8,371 nucleotides of DNA, from NCBI GenBank assembly GCA_002455335.1, contig DKKP01000243.1, positions 24,720 through 33,090 on the forward strand. Reading direction: 5' to 3'. Within the stretch, counting starts at the first letter, position 1, and every line of letters starts with the position of its first letter. The position numbers were made by a program, and so were the translations under genes. The notes under the pieces are model-generated. The model searched no databases. It was not told the DNA's origin and saw only the letters and a list, made by a program, of their open reading frames with translations. The stretch is from Anaerolineales bacterium UBA6663. Lineage in GTDB: Bacteria; Chloroflexota; Anaerolineae; Anaerolineales; UBA6663. Positions 6,412 to 8,371 of the stretch are shown here, piece by piece.

Positions 6412-7176
6412 TTACTGCCGCACAGGCTCGAAAAGCGCGTGAACGGCAGCCCGTAGCTCGCGGGTCAAGACCTTGCGATCGGTGCCGCCGATCGGTGCGC
6501 GCCCGTAGCGGATGCGGGCTGTGAAGTGCGGGAGTTGCAGCAGGCGCTGGAGGTGGAGTCGAGTCGGGAGTTCTTTGCTCCACACAATCGCCTCGGAGGC
6601 GGGCGGCGACCCGACCGGGGAGCTGTAGTGAAGCGCGCCATACCAGACCTGCCGCCCGGAGCGCGCCGCGGCGGCCAACAGTGGCGGATGGAACGGGAGC
6701 AGATCGACGCCCATCGACTTGGTCGCCTCAGGGAAGATGACCACGCTGAGCCCTTCGGCCAAGGCCTTCTCGATGCGGGTGTTGACGCGCGCGACCTCGG
6801 TGAAGTCCTCACGATCGATGAAGATCGTGCCGACGTCGGCCGCGGCCGAGCCGATCACGGGCATGCGCGAGACCTCGATCTTGGCCACGAACACGCACGG
6901 CAGCTCCGAGAGCAGCACGAGGATGTCGACATCGCTGAGGTGGTTTGAGACGAAGATGACGGGCTCGCTCGGCGGCGCGCCTTCACGCCGGACCCGGGCG
7001 CCGATCGCGGCCAGCATCCAACGCGCCCAGCCCTGCATGCAGGCGATACGCCACGCCGACCGGCCGGCCGGTCGCAGCAGCCGCAACAGGGCATCGCCAG
7101 TGCGCCACAGCACGACCGCGCCGCCGATGAGCACGCCGACCAGAAACAACCGCCAGACAACGAGCCGATCGCGCAT
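6412..7176 (-). CDS. PlsC-family 1-acyl-glycerol-3-phosphate-type acyltransferase (OlsA-like subgroup)
   Basis: 254 aa from the ATG at 7176. An N-terminal hydrophobic helix (about 5-24) is followed by the lysophospholipid acyltransferase fold. Block I is NHLSDVD (78-84), the HX4D catalytic dyad His79/Asp84. Block II is FIDR (119-122). Block III is FPEATKS (148-154), where the usual FPEG has Ala for Gly. The later LLPFHPPLL (159-167) resembles the LPF segment of lyso-ornithine lipid and glycerol-P acyltransferases of the FPEGTTSDG type. Block IV, normally a Pro-containing hydrophobic string, is here VWYGALHYSS, without the Pro. It probably transfers an acyl chain to a lysolipid at the inner membrane face; the acceptor cannot be told. 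A GTG at 7200 would add 8 residues, but a -10-like TATACT lies between it and the ATG, so I prefer the ATG. It is divergent from threonine dehydratase. Confidence 0.9.
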   Translation of the reverse strand: MRDRLVVWRLFLVGVLIGGAVVLWRTGDALLRLLRPAGRSAWRIACMQGWARWMLAAIGARVRREGAPPSEPVIFVSNHLSDVDILVLLSELPCVFVAKIEVSRMPVIGSAAADVGTIFIDREDFTEVARVNTRIEKALAEGLSVVIFPEATKSMGVDLLPFHPPLLAAAARSGRQVWYGALHYSSPVGSPPASEAIVWSKELPTRLHLQRLLQLPHFTARIRYGRAPIGGTDRKVLTRELRAAVHALFEPVRQ

Positions 7177-7183
7177 GGGTCGC

Positions 7184-7189
7184 AGTATA
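7184..7189 (-). promoter_or_regulatory. Possible -10 element of the acyltransferase promoter
   Basis: TATACT on the minus strand matches the sigma-70/A -10 consensus at 5 of 6 bases. The expected transcription start is at about 7176-7178, at or within two bases of the ATG, implying a leaderless mRNA. No good -35 is seen 16-18 bp upstream, and no Shine-Dalgarno precedes the ATG. Confidence 0.4.
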
Positions 7190-7252
7190 CCGGATGACAC
7201 TTGGCGTCGTCTCGCGGGGCGACCGTCAGTTCGTGCGACCCAATTCCCGGCC

Positions 7253-7258
7253 TATAAT
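7253..7258 (+). promoter_or_regulatory. -10 element of the threonine dehydratase promoter
   Basis: TATAAT is a perfect -10 box, about 40 bp before the ATG at 7298. The -35 at the usual spacing (TTCGTG, 7230-7235) is poor. Transcription would start near 7265, leaving an untranslated leader of about 33 nt. Confidence 0.55.
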
Positions 7259-7285
7259 CACAGCAGCCAAGATGCAGGTTGACCC

Positions 7286-7290
7286 GGGAG
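7286..7290 (+). promoter_or_regulatory. Ribosome binding site for threonine dehydratase
   Basis: GGGAG lies 7 nt before the ATG at 7298 and decides the start. A second purine run, AGAGG, touches the ATG and is too close to serve. Confidence 0.6.
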
Positions 7291-7297
7291 TAAGAGG

Positions 7298-8371
7298 ATG
7301 CCCATCCCAATCAAAGATATCGAACGGGCGCGCGAAGTGTTGCGGCCCGTGATCCGCGCCACGCCGGTCATTGCCGATGGCCGTCTTGGCGAGCGCCTCG
7401 GGGCACAGATGTGGCTCAAGGCCGAGAACACCCAGTTGGCGGGCTCGTTCAAGGTCCGCGGCGCCTATTATTGTTTGAGTTGCATGACGCCCGAACAGCG
7501 GGGGCGTGGGGTGGTCGCGGGCTCGGCCGGCAACCACGCTCAAGGTGTGGCGCTGGCGGCACGGCTCTTTGGCGTGCCGGCCGTGATCGTCATGCCCGAG
7601 CACGCGCCGTTGACCAAGGTCACGGCGACGCGCCGTTTCGGGGCCGAGGTGGTGCTTCACGGCGCATCCTTCGACGATGCCGTCGTTCATGCCCACGATC
7701 TCGAACGAGAGCGCGATCTGACCTATGTCCACGCCTTCAACAACCGCGACGTGATCACGGGCCAGGGTACGCTTGGGCTGGAGATCGTCGAGGCGGTCCC
7801 CGAGGTCGATGTCGTTGTGGTGCCGATCGGCGGCGGCGGCCTGATCAGTGGGATCGCGTCCGCTGTCAAGCAGCGTCGGCCGAGCGCCCGTGTGATCGGC
7901 GTTCAGGCGGCCGGTTGCTCGGCGGTGCGCGAGTCGCTCAGGCGCGGCGAGCCTGTGACCGCGCCGAGTGCGCGCACGATCGCCGATGGCATCGCGGTCA
8001 AGCGTCCGGGCACGCTCACGCTGCCCCTGATCCAGGAGCTTGTCGACGACGTGGTCGAGGTCGACGACAACGAGATCGCGGACGCCATCGCGCACCTCGC
8101 GCTTTCATCGCATCTTGTCGTGGAAGGCGCCGGCGCCGCCGGCGTGGCGGCGCTGCTCGCCGGGCGTGTTTCGGTGCCGGCGGGTGGGCAGGTGGTTGCC
8201 CCGCTCGCGGGCGGCAACATCGACGGCAACTTGCTCAGCCGGGTGCTCGAGCAGGTGTCGGTGCGTCAGGGCCGTTCGCTTGTGCTGCGCGTGATGGTCG
8301 ACGACCGGCCCGGCAACCTCGCGCCGTTGATCGCGTGCGTGGCCGGCGCCGGCGCAAACGTCATCGACATC
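7298..8371 (+). CDS. ilvA: Threonine dehydratase (threonine ammonia-lyase) with C-terminal ACT domain, 3' end missing
   Basis: 358 codons are present and the frame is open at the window edge. It is a fold-type II PLP enzyme that deaminates threonine (and usually serine) to 2-oxobutyrate and ammonia, the first step toward isoleucine or a catabolic route. The PLP lysine is K52 in GSFKVRGAY (49-57). The substrate loop SAGNHAQG is at 76-83, the phosphate-binding glycine loop GGGGL at 178-182, and the C-terminal catalytic-domain motif AGGNIDGNLLSRVLEQ at 304-319. From about 327 on, LVLRVMVDDRPGNLAPL is the start of a single ACT domain, as in the roughly 400-aa enzymes related to catabolic TdcB/short IlvA and not the long IlvA with two regulatory repeats. 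About 45 residues are probably missing. It starts a plus-strand unit divergent from the acyltransferase. Serine racemase or serine dehydratase activity cannot be excluded. Confidence 0.94.
   Translation, partial: MPIPIKDIERAREVLRPVIRATPVIADGRLGERLGAQMWLKAENTQLAGSFKVRGAYYCLSCMTPEQRGRGVVAGSAGNHAQGVALAARLFGVPAVIVMPEHAPLTKVTATRRFGAEVVLHGASFDDAVVHAHDLERERDLTYVHAFNNRDVITGQGTLGLEIVEAVPEVDVVVVPIGGGGLISGIASAVKQRRPSARVIGVQAAGCSAVRESLRRGEPVTAPSARTIADGIAVKRPGTLTLPLIQELVDDVVEVDDNEIADAIAHLALSSHLVVEGAGAAGVAALLAGRVSVPAGGQVVAPLAGGNIDGNLLSRVLEQVSVRQGRSLVLRVMVDDRPGNLAPLIACVAGAGANVIDI

Noticed and set aside
7198..7200. GTG as the acyltransferase start
   Set aside because: No ribosome site precedes it, and the likely -10 box lies downstream of it; the ATG at 7176 starts just before the expected N-terminal hydrophobic helix.
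7226..8095. 289-codon minus-strand open frame opposite threonine dehydratase
   Set aside because: Codon-for-codon antisense shadow of an unmistakable PLP enzyme gene.

Overview
The window is GC-rich bacterial DNA with tightly packed genes and no RNA gene, CRISPR array, insertion sequence or prophage that I can see. The gene types are: a secreted FG-GAP/ASPIC-UnbV (CRTAC1-like) propeller protein, a GH4 glycosidase, a multi-pass GT-C-like membrane protein, a pair of bacterial PH-domain membrane proteins, a PlsC-type acyltransferase and an ACT-domain threonine dehydratase. This mix would fit a free-living Chloroflexota (Anaerolineae-like) or another high-GC, polymer-using environmental bacterium. 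The phylum is a guess, because nothing here is a phylogenetic marker.

Left block, bases 1-4686, plus strand. Four genes lie head to tail with almost no space between them (1 nt gap, 4-bp ATGA overlap, 9 nt gap), so they are probably one transcript. In order they are: the 3' part of a propeller protein; a 279-aa polytopic membrane protein of unrecognised family; a MelA-like NAD/metal-dependent GH4 glycosidase; and a 416-aa hydrophobic GT-C-like protein. The unrecognised membrane protein is the most interesting item. It contains two copies of a histidine-rich unit (HTxEH, then AN-x3-VHFxWN), which suggests an internally duplicated intramembrane metal or cofactor site.

Middle block, bases 4836-7176, minus strand. 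A PlsC-like acyltransferase is followed after 158 bp by two PH-domain membrane proteins overlapping by ATGA. The two PH proteins share a C-terminal LLxxAxxLRA helix after a Pro/Ala-rich linker, as if the tails pair or bind the same partner. The left and middle blocks converge on a 149-bp intergenic region that is AT-richer than its surroundings.

Right block, from 7298 to the window edge, plus strand. A threonine dehydratase with the start of a C-terminal ACT domain runs off the end. It is divergent from the acyltransferase. The 121 bp between them holds a consensus -10 (TATAAT) toward the dehydratase and a TATACT toward the acyltransferase, placed so that the acyltransferase mRNA would be leaderless or nearly so.

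I see no recognised defence, secretion or biosynthetic cluster. The candidate new biology is the duplicated histidine membrane protein and its link with the propeller and glycosidase genes.
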